Source: Phoronis australis
Lineage: Eukaryota; Phoronida; Phoronidae
Length of the DNA: 30,000 bases
Direction of reading: 5' to 3'
NCBI GenBank assembly: GCA_002633005.1
Contig: NMRA01000122.1
Span: forward strand, 1-30,000
In this document: in pieces, positions 1-11,440 of the stretch
How positions within the stretch are numbered: position 1 is the stretch's first letter
Layout: every line of letters begins with the position of its first letter
Program-made: the position numbers and the translations under genes
Notes under the pieces: generated by a model
The model's input: the letters and a program-made list of their open reading frames with translations, nothing else
Told to the model about the DNA's origin: nothing
Database searches by the model: none

Positions 1-3000
1 TTAAAAATAACAATAACACCATTACAAGTCACTGCCTTGAAGAGATAACCCCCAAAAGGTTTGTCATATTTATAGATTTTTCAAGAGGAGGTCTGAAAGT
101 GGAAGTTTCTAAATGAGAATATTGGTTCCTGGTTCAAATGCACCAATAAGATACATACAGTGCTCCAATAAGACATGTTTACAGTCTCAAGGCAGCTCCA
201 ACCCAGCCCTTAACCAATCACCAATAGGCTCAAAGCTGCTCACACAAGCAGAGAGGTATATTTATTTGTTCTACATTAATGAACACATGTAATGGAATAT
301 ACTATGTAACAGAAGCCCCAATCAAAACATCTACCTACAGCACATGATAGGGGGTAGCATGTGACTTAGAGGTAGAGTTGTTGCAGGTTCCAATCTAAAC
401 ATCCACCCACAGGACTGGAGGCAGTGTTGTGCCCTTGTGGTAGAGTTGTTCCAAATCATATAGGAAAGTGGACCATGTAGGAATTCATACTTAGCGAAAC
501 AACATAGGAATTGTAAAGTGTGATATCAAAATAGTGTTCACCTTTGCAAGTTCAAATATCAACTGTATGTAAATATAAATCGCTCATTAAGCATACGATG
601 CTGTGGCATGATCACTAATATTCTACCAGTCCTGCCTTCTGGACCAGGGAAGGCTGTATATAGAGATGAAAATGAATAATTTTTCATGATGTTCTGGTAG
701 AAAATTCAGTCACAGGTACAGTAGGTACACCAAGGATATCAGGAAATCCATCTTTTTAAATGGGATCCGCTCAAAAGACGGAACTTGGACTACAAGAACA
801 AAACTAAAGAGACTATCACCTTAGTAACACAAACATGCTAACTGAAGGAACAAAGTACATGCCTTTTTTAAGACTTTTTGATCCCAAAAATGAACCATTT
901 TCAGCTGTATTGAATTAATGATGAAAAGACACACTTTTGTATGTAAATTGTGGTAAGAAGTCACCCTCTACAACTTTAGAACCATGAATTACCAATGCTC
1001 TGTACTAAACATACACATGTGGACATTCTCGGCAATGTTGGAAACCTTGAAAAATTAGAAAAGGACTACCGGGGGGGGGGGGGGGTACTTTGGAATTATG
1101 TTGTCGGGCATTGGTGAGAATTTATCGTATGACCATATAGATCAATGAATTTTCGTCGCAGATTCAAGATCCAAAATTAGCATAAAAAACAAGTTTTTCA
1201 GTTTCGATTATGTCACCACAGCTGTTACCATTCAACCTTGAAACCATGGATATCGACCTTGAGACTATGGACATTGATAGGCTTCCCAAAGATAAAAATT
1301 CAATCATTAGAACACATGTGTTTTGAGTTGCACTACATTGGACAGCTGTGTATATGGGCAACATCTCATTAGACCAGTTTGGCAGACAACTAATGACCCT
1401 TCTCAGACATTCTCATTGAATCTGCAAGGTTTAACAAACAAAGGGATAAAAATTATTCACCGTTGTCATAGCAACAGAATGCATCCAGTGAGAAGTCAAT
1501 TCAAGTCATGCTTTCAAAGAACATAGGACAAGTAATAGATCTAGAAATAAAGAACACAACACAATAGCTTCAGTCTGCTAACAGTAGTACTTTGAGCATT
1601 GTACTAGTCACAGTGCTAACATTAATTGAATGATTTGATACATAATAATGGGTCCAATCAATGGTTTGAAACTCTGAGCCAGAAGGACTTAATGATTTTA
1701 TGATTTGTGAAGGTACTCAAGATAGGTCAAGTTCCTATAATTTGTATTTGGTATTAAGGCTGATTAATAACCGAATTATCGTATTAGCTTCAATATCAGT
1801 TTTTGGGCCATAAAATAAATAGAAAATGACAAAACATTTCACAAAACATTCATGCTTAGATACTGATTGTCAGACATTTAGTCGAAGTTCAGTCAAGCAT
1901 CATCACTGAGTAACTCTTTACACAATGACTGCAATGATAATCATTTTTCAATTTTCAGTACGAACCCACAGTTCAATTAGAAAATAGTATAAACCCAGCC
2001 ATTTTGTAACAAAATTTTATAACCCACTAAAACTGGTTTCAACTTGTATCTTACTCAGATGAGCAAGGTTTTCGCAGGGATAAATGGAAAAAATGAAAGT
2101 TCGCCTGTGCTTGAGACCACGCTCAGCATAAAATGACCCAGAGTGGCAAGCCAACTTAACTAGCCTGGTCTCAAACAATAGCTGTGTAACGGAAATTTCT
2201 TCTCAAGCCAGGAAATTCACTCTAATATGAAGAAAGAACAAGTTGAGAATAGTTTTAAATAACGTTAAGATGTTTAAACCAACATTTTGGCGGAAAGCAC
2301 ATTTATAACCACTATATTAACACAAGCCTTAGAATAATTTGGATGAAAATAAATTTCTGAGGTGTAAAAATGTTAATGCCCAGTAACTCTAGAGCTTTAG
2401 GCCTAGAGTAGTGAAAATTTACCAGAATAACCTTGGTATGTATCACAGATGCTTCAAATTGTTGAATATATAAGTGCTCATAGTGTATTCTACTGATCAA
2501 CACACACAGCCATGTGTAGAATAACAATACAAGGATATACATATACAAACAAGGTAAATAACATAATTAGATACAGGGTTAGTTCCCCAGGGTTAGTGAA
2601 CCAATAGAAGTACCATCTGATAACTCGTGCTCAAATTCTCTCCAACATCTTTCATCAGACAATGTTTTGCAAAGTGTACATTTTCAACGTTAGGAGACAT
2701 TGAAAATCTAAAAGGGCAATTTTGTGAATTATTTTTGTACGAAATTGGTCAGATTTTAGTGTACTGGACCCATAAGTCTCAGTTTAGTGTCAGATAAGGC
2801 AGCAGAATAGAACACAAAATGAAAGCACCACGCACTGGTCACCTCAAGTTCTTTGTAAACCATAGTTTGGTTCATGTTTAGGGGTGGAAGCTTTGGTTTT
2901 GGATTTTCAACACAGCTAAACTACATCTCTAATTACATATAAAATCAGACAAGGCTCATGGATTGATTCTGTCCACAAGAAGATTCAGCGCATAGAAACA

Positions 3001-3540
3001 CATCTGTCAACTGTCATGAACATCCTCTGGGGGATTTTGGAGAGACCGCAGAGGATGCCGGACAGAGACGATGGCATAGAGACAACATGTAAACATATGG
3101 GCTCATAATTTCAATTTCAACCCAGCCATGATGCACATATCTTTGATTAAAATAATGATACATGATGTCAGTGGTTAGTTAAGTTTATAGGTCTAGTTAA
3201 TAAACAACTCTAATGCCAAAATACTTTTGTTAAAACACCTTCCAAACTACAATGCACAGACCTCTGGTGACCAGTTAGCACTATACCGTAATATATCGTT
3301 CATGGTAAAGGTGCACTGTCTGAATGCTGGTCAGCTTCAGCAGTAATAGGGTTCATTGTGTGAGCAATAAGTTTCTACTGTGCAAATTAGTGTTTTGTAC
3401 AGGGCAGTAAGGGTTCTGCTCCTTGGGAGGAGTTCTCCATATGGCCTGTAGTATGGCTGCAATATCCTGCCCTACAAATGGGCGCTTATCTCCACCTTTT
3501 CAGAACAAACTTCTGCGTGTGTGAGGTATGTTTTAAAAAG
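1..3540. other. Gene-free AT-rich DNA
   Basis: No exon, conserved protein domain or RNA gene can be supported here on either strand. The open frames are short (under 80 codons), contain no recognisable motif and have low-complexity AT-rich codon content. The only notable features are a 15-G run at 1071-1085, a weak tRNA-like stretch near 345-470, and a short inverted repeat of about 13 bp around 2112-2174. It is probably intergenic or the intron of a gene outside the window. Confidence 0.6.
1071..1085 (+). repeat. Poly-G run (15 bp)
   Basis: An uninterrupted homopolymer of 15 G residues. Its length is likely to vary between alleles and is hard to sequence accurately. Confidence 0.95.
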
Positions 3541-3545
3541 ATAAC

Positions 3546-4957
3546 GTCACCAGGGCCCGGTCTCCAATCTCCGTACTCAGACTCCTACTCATACTCGAGA
3601 TTTCATACTCAAAATCGTGCTCACTTAAGTCGTACTCAAAAAAGCGTATCTAATGTTGCATTTCGAGTAGACTCCAAATGTACTCAAATCTGACACTCAT
3701 ACTCGAGTTGCTATGGAACTTTTTATGATGTGAAATGCAAAACCACACAAAGTCGCGCTGATTCATCGCTCCCTATTGGCATAGAACACCCCAGCACCTA
3801 CATTATCGTCTGCTGTCACTACAACTACAAGAGTATGACGTGGAATTCTGAGTGTTCTGTAACTGTTATTCATTTTTTCAGTTTCAATACAATATTCTTA
3901 TACCATTTCTTTGATACATTTGACAATTATTAAGCTTTACTTCTTGAGTTCCTCATGTCCCAACAATATCTTAAGAAATTTGTAACAGCTTAAATCACAT
4001 CAACGAACCCCTGTTCCATGTGTGTTCTCTCTTGCTACTTTAGTATTGACATAGAACCCATATTGCTGTGTAGGCCTAAGCTGATGTCAAAATTTTGATA
4101 CTGTATCTTTGTATTTTACCCGGATGTATCAAGCTAGTTGATATTTGGCATGTGAGTTAAAAAACAATACATGTGCAGGCATTCAGAGTTCACCAGTGAC
4201 CGGGACGAAACTTAGAAATCAGGAAACAAAATCTGGAATACAATTTGGGGATTGAGGAATTATAGATGACTAAACAATGATGTGAAATGTACCTGACAGG
4301 GAAGCAAACTGTTTTAACTTTCGCCTCCTCGTCGTTTGGAAACCCTGAAAATCGTAGACACACCTACTGAAATAAGGGCAGCACAAACTTCTCACACTTT
4401 TCCCACAACTGCTTTTGACACTTGTGATGACTCGTCGACAAGGGATTAGAATGCACCTGTTGCCAGGAATCGTAGAGTAAGGAGTTTATGAATTGGCAGT
4501 TATGACATGCAGTGATACCGCGGGTTAATACGGTGAAGAATAAGAAGATTTAAAATGAAAATTATTATCTCTGAACTGAAATTGATGCCCTGAAATGTAT
4601 GGTAAGAAGACTTAGTTTTTTTAGATTTGCTGTGTCTGTCGGTGGCCCTTCGATATTTTGTTCTCTCGCTCGTATTTATTTTCGAGTACGATTTCAAGCA
4701 CACTGCCAGACCAAACTTGAAATTTGGAGCATTATACTCTAAATTTTATGCAAAATCTTACTTAAAATATAGATGAGATACACTTCAGTTCAAGTATACT
4801 CGAAAACTGAGAACATGCTCAAAATTTGGAGAACAGATTTTTCGAGTATGACATTGAATACACCAAAGCTGAGTCTGTACTCGAGTTGAGAATGAAGTTT
4901 GAGTTTGAGCATGATTCGACTCTGAGTACGGTGATTGGAGACCGGGCACAGGTCACA
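3546..4957. mobile_element. Putative DNA element with inverted ends rich in GTACTC/GAGTAC
   Basis: The start (about 3546-3584) and the end (about 4918-4957) match as inverted repeats. The 3' end read as reverse complement shares CCGGTCTCCAATC, then CCGTACTCAGA, with the 5' end. Further inwards both sides are dense in ACTC/GAGT words (3575-3705 and 4670-4930), partly alignable as inverted sequence. The interior holds no recognisable protein. This looks like a 1.4 kb non-autonomous terminal-inverted-repeat element. Exact termini and target duplication were not determined. Confidence 0.5.
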
Positions 4958-5214
4958 CCTATCAGACTTCAACTAAACTACAGTCGCCTACTACCCTCTG
5001 AACTCGGACAGATCAACAGACACACTCAGTCACTTATGCCACAGCTGCTCGTCATGACACTACATTCATTATGAGTCTGGCGTCGAGTGGCTGTGAGAAC
5101 TCGACGTGTCGTAAGGTACTAAACAGCAAACAATAACATGTCGACATTGTCAATGACATCCCGTTATTCAACCCGTCTCGGGAAGATTACTGATTACTCG
5201 CATTCTTGTTAAGT

Positions 5215-5643
5215 CAAGGTACCTAAACTACACGGTCAACGGACTCATAAACACGGGCACGGACGCATGAACACGACTCACGGACCTGCAAACACCGTCC
5301 ACTGACTCACAAACACGGGAACGGACTCACAAAACACGATCCACGCACCCAAATACACGGGACACGGACTCACATTCACGAGGAAACACGGTTAACGGAC
5401 CGCCAAACACGGGCCACGGACTCATCGGCTTCCTGGGTCAGCTGACATCGTCATTTTGTTCGTGACCCGTGTTTGGCGGTCCGTTAACCGTGTTTCCTCG
5501 TGAATGTGAGTCCGTGTCCCGTGTATTTGGGTGCGTGGATCGTGTTTTTGAGTCCGTTCCCGTGTTTGTGAGTCAGTGGACGGTGTTTGCAGGTCCGTGA
5601 GTCGTGTTTATGAGTCCGTTGACCGTGTAGTTTAGGTACCTTG
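5215..5643. repeat. Long hairpin made of a ~21-bp minisatellite
   Basis: The left arm (5215-5418) and right arm (5461-5643) are nearly exact reverse complements separated by a 42-base loop. Each arm is itself a degenerate tandem array of about 20-21 bp with the core ACGGACTCACAAACACG, roughly eight or nine units on the left. The left arm has one extra unit of about 20 bp near 5252-5272 plus a single-base difference, which accounts for the 21-base difference in arm length. Transcribed from either strand it would form a very stable stem. No coding role is supported. Confidence 0.9.
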
Positions 5644-5705
5644 TAAGTGTGGGCATCCAAATTATGAGAAATAATGGAAGCTGCACAGAGAAACAATAAT
5701 GACAT

Positions 5706-7300
5706 TTTATCCCGACACTTTACCTGCAGTTACCTGGTCGCCTGCTCCGGAAACTGCCCAACTGAATGATGCCGCCGCAGCAGTCAATTGGACGAGTTCA
5801 ATTAAACGGGGACACAAAGGATTTAGTTTGTTAAAAAGTATAACAAGGTAATATCATTGCGAATGGGCAGGCGTATTCTTAAAAATAAAACACTTCTTGA
5901 TAGATTTCAGTATACAATAAATTGTATTTTACGACTTTATGACAGTTTTTTTAAATTGTAATCAGTGGGTAACACCCTGGGAATTATTAGTTCACCCATA
6001 AATACTACAAAGCGACGTCTTTCGGGTTGCAGATAAGGCGTATTGCGACTGTTATGCGTGAACTTGGAATAGATTTCTACTCCGAGTTCACGCAAGTGAT
6101 CTTGAGATTAAGCAAGCGTTTGCGACATCTAGTGTGCAACTGTTAAGTAAAATTTTGAATGCGGGTCAGTCTCGTGGACACGAATTTGATAGCCATGAGT
6201 TATTGTTTGTGTTTAAATTATTTTTATTGCCCATTATGCATGTTATTCTGGTCTTGGTAATTGTTTCCATGAGGTGGCTCGACTGGGATATTTGGGTGAG
6301 TGACTGGCAACCTGGAACCTTTGCAATGAAAAGGATTAAGAGCTAGGTCGGAAACAATGAATAACTAGCGAGTAGGCCTACCTACCGTACCGAGAGGGGT
6401 TTTGCATTGAAAAGTTTATCATGCCCCGTTGTACCTGTCACCTCATCCCCCCGTGTATACGCCAGTGCTTAGAGCTCGTAATTGGTGGAAGTGTTTTCAT
6501 TTGCACTATGACATTGTCAATCGTTGGCAGCACGGGGATGATCTGGAACCTTTCTTATCTGATAAAGAAGAATTTCAGATAACACTTGTTGAGTAACGGT
6601 GTTATTTTTGGAAAATAAAGTAGAAATACTAATTTCGTTTTAAATGTGCAACTTAATGAATATTAGTTCTTCATTGGTATTCTGTGTGATGTCATCAGGT
6701 CTAAATATTGATGACAATCAGACAATAGTTACAGAACACAACTCTCTGAGGAAAAAACACTTTCCTGATACTGAGGACAACCTTCAAAGACAATGACAAC
6801 TGCATAAAAAAGCTGAAAATCGCCTATCTTGCATAACGAAAAAACAATATTAACACAACTTAGATATGTCATTACCTCTGTATGCTCCTCACTCACATGG
6901 GCACATTTTTATCAAACATTACTGTATGCCACCATGTTTCAGTCCAGTTGTTAAATGTTATCAACTGTATTTAGAGATGTCGATAACCTGCAAAAGACGC
7001 ATATGCATATGTTACCTCACTCAGTCTAACACGGTTGCTTTTCAAACAGCGAACTGCTGGGCAGTGGTTTGTAAGATATTGTGCCAAAGCAAGTGGTATG
7101 GACAGCATATTACTTCACGGGGCACTTTTGTCTGCACATCATGAAGTCTTTACATAGGGCCTACATGTATTGTTATGTGGATCTGTACTGAGCAGAGAAA
7201 GGTAAAAATATCGTAGGGCAGAAAAAATCTTATCATCTATATGAGAACATTCAAAACCTGTTAACAGTCAACTCATTCATTTATAGGTTGTAATTAGTTG
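5706..7300. other. Gene-free stretch
   Basis: No supported exon. It contains a short hairpin at 6056-6094 (GCGTGAACTTGGA paired with TCCGAGTTCACGC). Related words recur near 8620-9030 and 9387-9457. Open frames at 6134-6346 and 6866-7144 show no domain signature. Confidence 0.5.
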
Positions 7301-7514
7301 TCTATAGCATAGGCGGGGACCCAGGGGGCCCGCCCCAGCAAAATGAAGCAGAAACAGCGAGAAGCGCGAAGAAAAAGAGCCAGTCCACCGATAGATTTTC
7401 TCACAAATTTCGGGCTCCCTTTGCACATAACGCGCGCTTTGCCCAATTCTCTGAGGCAACATGTTGGGCCGCTCCCTTATGGTAACCTAAATCCGCCACC
7501 ACCCCGGCCAACCC

Positions 7515-7976
7515 GCGATCGAGAACGACCGGAAAGCGATCGAGAACGAAATTTGGGGCGAGAAGCGAAGCCATGCAAGGTGAGTAAATTTGATGAATTT
7601 TCGTTGTTTTTTCTTCCAATGTGAAAACAGAGACATGACTTCAAGGCGTAACACATTTAGGAAGGGCAGGTAGAGGTTTAGACTAGTGTCTCTCCCAATT
7701 GTAGGAGAAAAGTTACGTTTACCGAGGCATCGCTTAAGCCGAAGGTGATTTGTATGTCATTGGCAAATTGCCGTTATTTTTGGCTCTAAATCAATAAATT
7801 GACCATGGAGTTATGAAGAAATGACGTGTGAAAATATAACGCAGAAAACGCTTGTTTTTTGTAGTTTTGTCAGGATCTCTGGTTTTTCGATGCTTTTCTT
7901 TTTAAAGATGCGATCGAGAACGCAACGATAAGCGATCGGGAACGCAAATTTGTGTTTGTTTATGCGATCGGGAACG
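7515..7976. repeat. Five dispersed copies of GCGATCGRGAACG
   Basis: The 13-mer GCGATCGRGAACG occurs at 7515-7527, 7536-7548, 7910-7922, 7932-7944 and 7964-7976. R is A in the first three copies and G in the last two. Close copies are spaced 21 or 22 bases apart, with a 32-base step at the end. The core contains the palindrome CGATCG. It may be a degenerate tandem repeat or a protein-binding cluster; the sequence cannot decide between them. Confidence 0.7.
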
Positions 7977-8600
7977 CATTGTGGTGTGTCGAACAGTAAT
8001 GAACTTTTACTTATAAAACGTGAAAAGGTTACAAAATAAGTGTGGAGCAATGAATTATAGTTACTGTGTTACTTTCGTATCAAAACTGACCAACAACATA
8101 GCATATTTCCATTAAATGCCATGAGCACTTAATGTACATCAAGTACAATTTTAGTTTCACAAACGAATTTATTCTCATTTCAGGAAACAAAATCACTGTT
8201 AATGTGAGGCGAGCTTCAATGAACACGACGTGAAGGTACACTCGACCAGGGTTTTGAAAAGTACAGGCCAGACATGTACTTTTAGACCAAACCACTGAGA
8301 ACAAGGGTTTCTAAACTGAAGACCAGGAGTTGTTCCATGTGGCCTGTCAGCCAGGGGTAAACACATTGTTGCAGCACCGAGGTGAAAGCGAGTGTAGAAT
8401 CTTCTTGTAAAATTGTGACAGCAAAAGGAAAAAACAAATAGCCAGTGAAGTCAAAGAATGATGATGAGCTTGCTCATGGGGAGCCGAGAGAGGAGAGTGC
8501 GGCAACACTTCACAAGATGATCCAAAGATTCTCACTCTTAAACGTGTGGGATCAAAAATTGACCAGAAGTTGTGTAAACTGGTGTGCTGATAAAACAATT
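7977..8600. other. Gene-free stretch
   Basis: No exon, repeat family or RNA gene recognised. Overlapping open frames on both strands (8347-8697 and 8445-8684) lack any domain signature. Confidence 0.5.
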
Positions 8601-8619
8601 TTAAGCGAGCCACGCCCTT

Positions 8620-9027
8620 GCTTATACTTGGAATTGGGTAGAAAAAAATGCGAATGCGCCCAGAAGTGCTCTCTCTCAAAGTAATAGAAAAAAGCATTTA
8701 AAATGTATTGCAACCAGTTACCGAATTTTTGGTGAGTTTTTGTAAAGCAGAAATTGCTTAAACTTGGAATTGGGTAGAAAAAACTGAGAATGTGCTCAAA
8801 AGTGTTCCAAAATTAATAGAAAATGCATTTAAAATGTCTTGCAACCAGTTACCGAATGTTCGGTTTGCCATGTGATCTTTTGTAAAGCAGAAATTGAATT
8901 ATTCCAAGTTAAAGCAAGGGCGTATCTTGCTTAAACTTGAAATTTACGAGGTAGAATAAACTCGTCCAGAAGTCTTCCGAAATTAATAGAAAATGCATAT
9001 AAAATGTATTGCAACCAGTTAGTGAGT
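8620..9027. repeat. Three diverged tandem units (~100-175 bp)
   Basis: Three consecutive units begin with a GCTTAWACTTGRAATT-like word at about 8620, 8756 and 8929. Each continues through AATAGAAAA, ATGCATTTAAAATGT and TTGCAACCAGTTA. The second unit is longer because it carries an extra ~37 bp segment (about 8895-8930). That segment is an inverted match to 8604-8640 (AAGCAAGGGCG). The array is therefore both tandem and partly inverted, as seen in decayed non-autonomous transposons. Confidence 0.75.
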
Positions 9028-9540
9028 GTTTAATTCACCTCTTGATCAAACATCAACCAGTCAGTAATTTCAAACATCAGGCTTTATTTTTATATTGGAA
9101 TAGGCAGCAACACAGAAATAATACGACTCAAATGGCCACCGTAGCCGTAGGGCTATGACCTTGAATGCCCTGTGCATTACTGAGGGAACATGTCATAATG
9201 TAATAACAATACAGCCCTTAAATGATTTTTTATTCCTGTCCTTCGGTACTAACCAGTATTTATGAACAGGCCACTGGAGCTTTATCTCGATTTTTTCGAA
9301 ATCTTTTCTCTCCGTAGCCTACCGGTTCAGTAACGATTTTAGCCCAAGCGCCTTGTTCTGTGATTGTGTGCCAGGCAGCCGCTTAATTCCAAGTTCACGC
9401 AAGATTCCAAGTTAACGTTCGGGGTTTGGCAGTTTGCTTAATCACTCCAAGTTCACGTACAGCATGACATCGATCAGCAATACTATAGTTTCACTCTGGA
9501 AACCAGTTGGCCAGTTTGATCGGTTGCAAAGAAAATAGCT

Positions 9541-9563
9541 TTATATATATGGCCTGTATATAT
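9541..9563. repeat. 23-bp quasi-palindrome, copy 1
   Basis: An AT-alternating tract centred on GGCC, starting TTATATATATGGCC. The identical 23 bases occur again at 10280-10302. It is close to a palindrome and could extrude or mark an element boundary. Confidence 0.8.
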
Positions 9564-10279
9564 ATATGTGTGCGAAACTATAGTACGGTCGACATCTTAT
9601 ACTATTTGAAAATCAACTAAAATGTTATCTATTCGTTATTTACAACGTCGAGCAAATCTTACTCTCAATGGGAAGTAACGCACGAGGCCCAAATCTTAAA
9701 TTTTAAGATAAAAATTCAATTTGTAAGAAATCCGTTCTAAGAAAGAAATCTTAAGTGTGACTTAAGTTTCTGATGTAAGTAACTTAACGGATGTGGAAGT
9801 TTCAGAGTTTGGCAGTTGAGACAAATCTTAGACTATAGTCAAAAATGGACTTCAGTCAGTTTCTTGGAATGCGCCCCTGAGCACCAGATTTCCGTTCATT
9901 CACTCGATAAACGGATACCAATAAGGACAACTGGGAAAATAATAACTTATGAGTGCTGAAATAGACTTCTTTCTGAACTTCAATGACCACACAAACATAC
10001 CCGCTGCAAAAAGGCATCTCGCCAAATCAATGTTTTGTCGGAAACCACCTTAGGCCTACAACAATTAAACAGCCAATTCAGCATATGCATTTGTAAGAGG
10101 GGCTCGGTTTTTCGGGAATCGTGAGCGGACTCTTTTTGTGGCCGTGATGCTGGAAATGCCTGTGTTTCAGGAATGGAAGTTTATTGGTACTGGGGTTCGA
10201 AACGAATTTGACTCCGGTAATCGCGAAAGGGCCAAAACATCCTGATAAACGAGAATGTGTCCACCCTAATTTCCTCCTC

Positions 10280-10302
10280 TTATATATATGGCCTGTATAT
10301 AT
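10280..10302. repeat. 23-bp quasi-palindrome, copy 2
   Basis: Identical to 9541-9563, in direct orientation about 740 bp downstream. The DNA between contains no recognised gene. Confidence 0.8.
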
Positions 10303-10459
10303 GAAAATTTAATTTTTGATCACTAACTTGGATAATCTGTACTAAATAAAACACGGAAAAACTTGCCTCAGGATTTGTCTAAAACAACCATATTAGTAGT
10401 TACATGTAGCTTTATGATGAGTTGTTAAATAAAGCAAGCCTCACACTACTGCATGTACC

Positions 10460-11440
10460 GTGACCACATCCAAACTATGGTCCTTAATTTACAAAATCTC
10501 ATACATGACAAATCCCATAAATATCTCAATGACTGACTCCGCGCTAGGGCTGATCTGGCTCACAAAAAGATTTAATTGTTATACTATTCCACAAAACATA
10601 ATTGAAAAGATATTAACTCACTCCATTCACGCCTTCTCCTCAGCCGCAAAAACTCACCTATTCAAAAAACCATTTAGAAAAATGCGCAATATCAAACCGC
10701 AGAATCTGTGCATCTAGGCGTTTTTAAAGTTTTAAATTTATAAAGTATTAGAGAGATGTGTCTTACTTAGTATCACAGCTTATTCTTGTTTCCCTGCGCT
10801 GTGCAATGAATTTCAATCATATAGTTATGCTTGCCTATCCATTTTTTATTTCCAGTTATTCCTTTAAAATGTTCTTCTTCTTAAAGTATTATATAATGCA
10901 TAACGTATTCATTCTTTTTTCCTTTGTAGTTCCAAACATGTTAAAGTTTAGGTTATGTCATTCTTAACCTGTACCTTATTTTAGTTTCTCCCATTGTAAT
11001 ACCTAGATATTTGTCCCTTGTACTTGTACACATTTTACATAGATATATATTTTGTTGATACTCGAAACAGGTTGTTGTTTCGCTCATGTAGTGAGATAAG
11101 TTGTTGAAACGAATACTTAGTTTATTTTGACTAACTACATATATAGATATAAGTGGCTTTCATGAAAGGGGCTCCTTACCCTTTTGAAAGTCTCCTTGCC
11201 TTGTTTTGATGTTTCTAAAGTAATCAATGACTATTATACATATAGTCTTAGTAAAACCTCAGTTTAATTGTTTACCTTTGATCAATTCAAGTCTCACTCT
11301 TGTCACTTTAAGTTGCGCTCAGTAGGCCTAAGTGGGAACGACTTGTGTAGATGCATAATTATTTGTATTATGAATGACTAAATAAACTATCCATCCGTCC
11401 GTCCGTCCGTCCGTCCGTCTGTTCGTTCGTCCATCCATCT
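10460..11440 (+). mobile_element. Possible 3' end of a CR1/Rex-like LINE with microsatellite tail
   Basis: The frame at 10460-10717 ends with a segment containing AFSSAAKTHLFKK. This recalls the C-terminal tail of many CR1-like reverse-transcriptase proteins (pattern ending in K-T-H-L-F). It is followed by about 670 bp of AT-rich non-coding DNA and then a short tandem repeat of CCGT/CCAT (11391-11440). A 3' microsatellite tail is typical of this LINE class. The upstream reverse-transcriptase core is absent, so this would be a 5'-truncated copy. The match is weak and from memory of the family pattern. Confidence 0.3.
11391..11440. repeat. (CCGT)n/(CCAT)n microsatellite
   Basis: An imperfect tetranucleotide array beginning CCATCCGTCCGTCC and decaying into TTCG and CCAT units. 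It directly follows the possible LINE 3' region. Confidence 0.95.

Noticed and set aside
5484-5705. - strand frame of 73 codons through the minisatellite hairpin, with a hydrophobic start and 7-residue repeats
   Set aside because: The 21-bp unit is a multiple of three, so frames stay open automatically. The repeat is mirrored on both strands and no domain or splice support is seen.
7343-7624. Arg/Pro-rich 93-codon + strand frame
   Set aside because: Its content follows from the GC-rich patch and the GCGATCGAGAACG repeats. There is no domain and overlapping frames on the other strand are equally open.
8620-9027. CRISPR-like array
   Set aside because: The units are long, diverged and unequally spaced in an animal genome. 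They are tandem transposon-like repeats.
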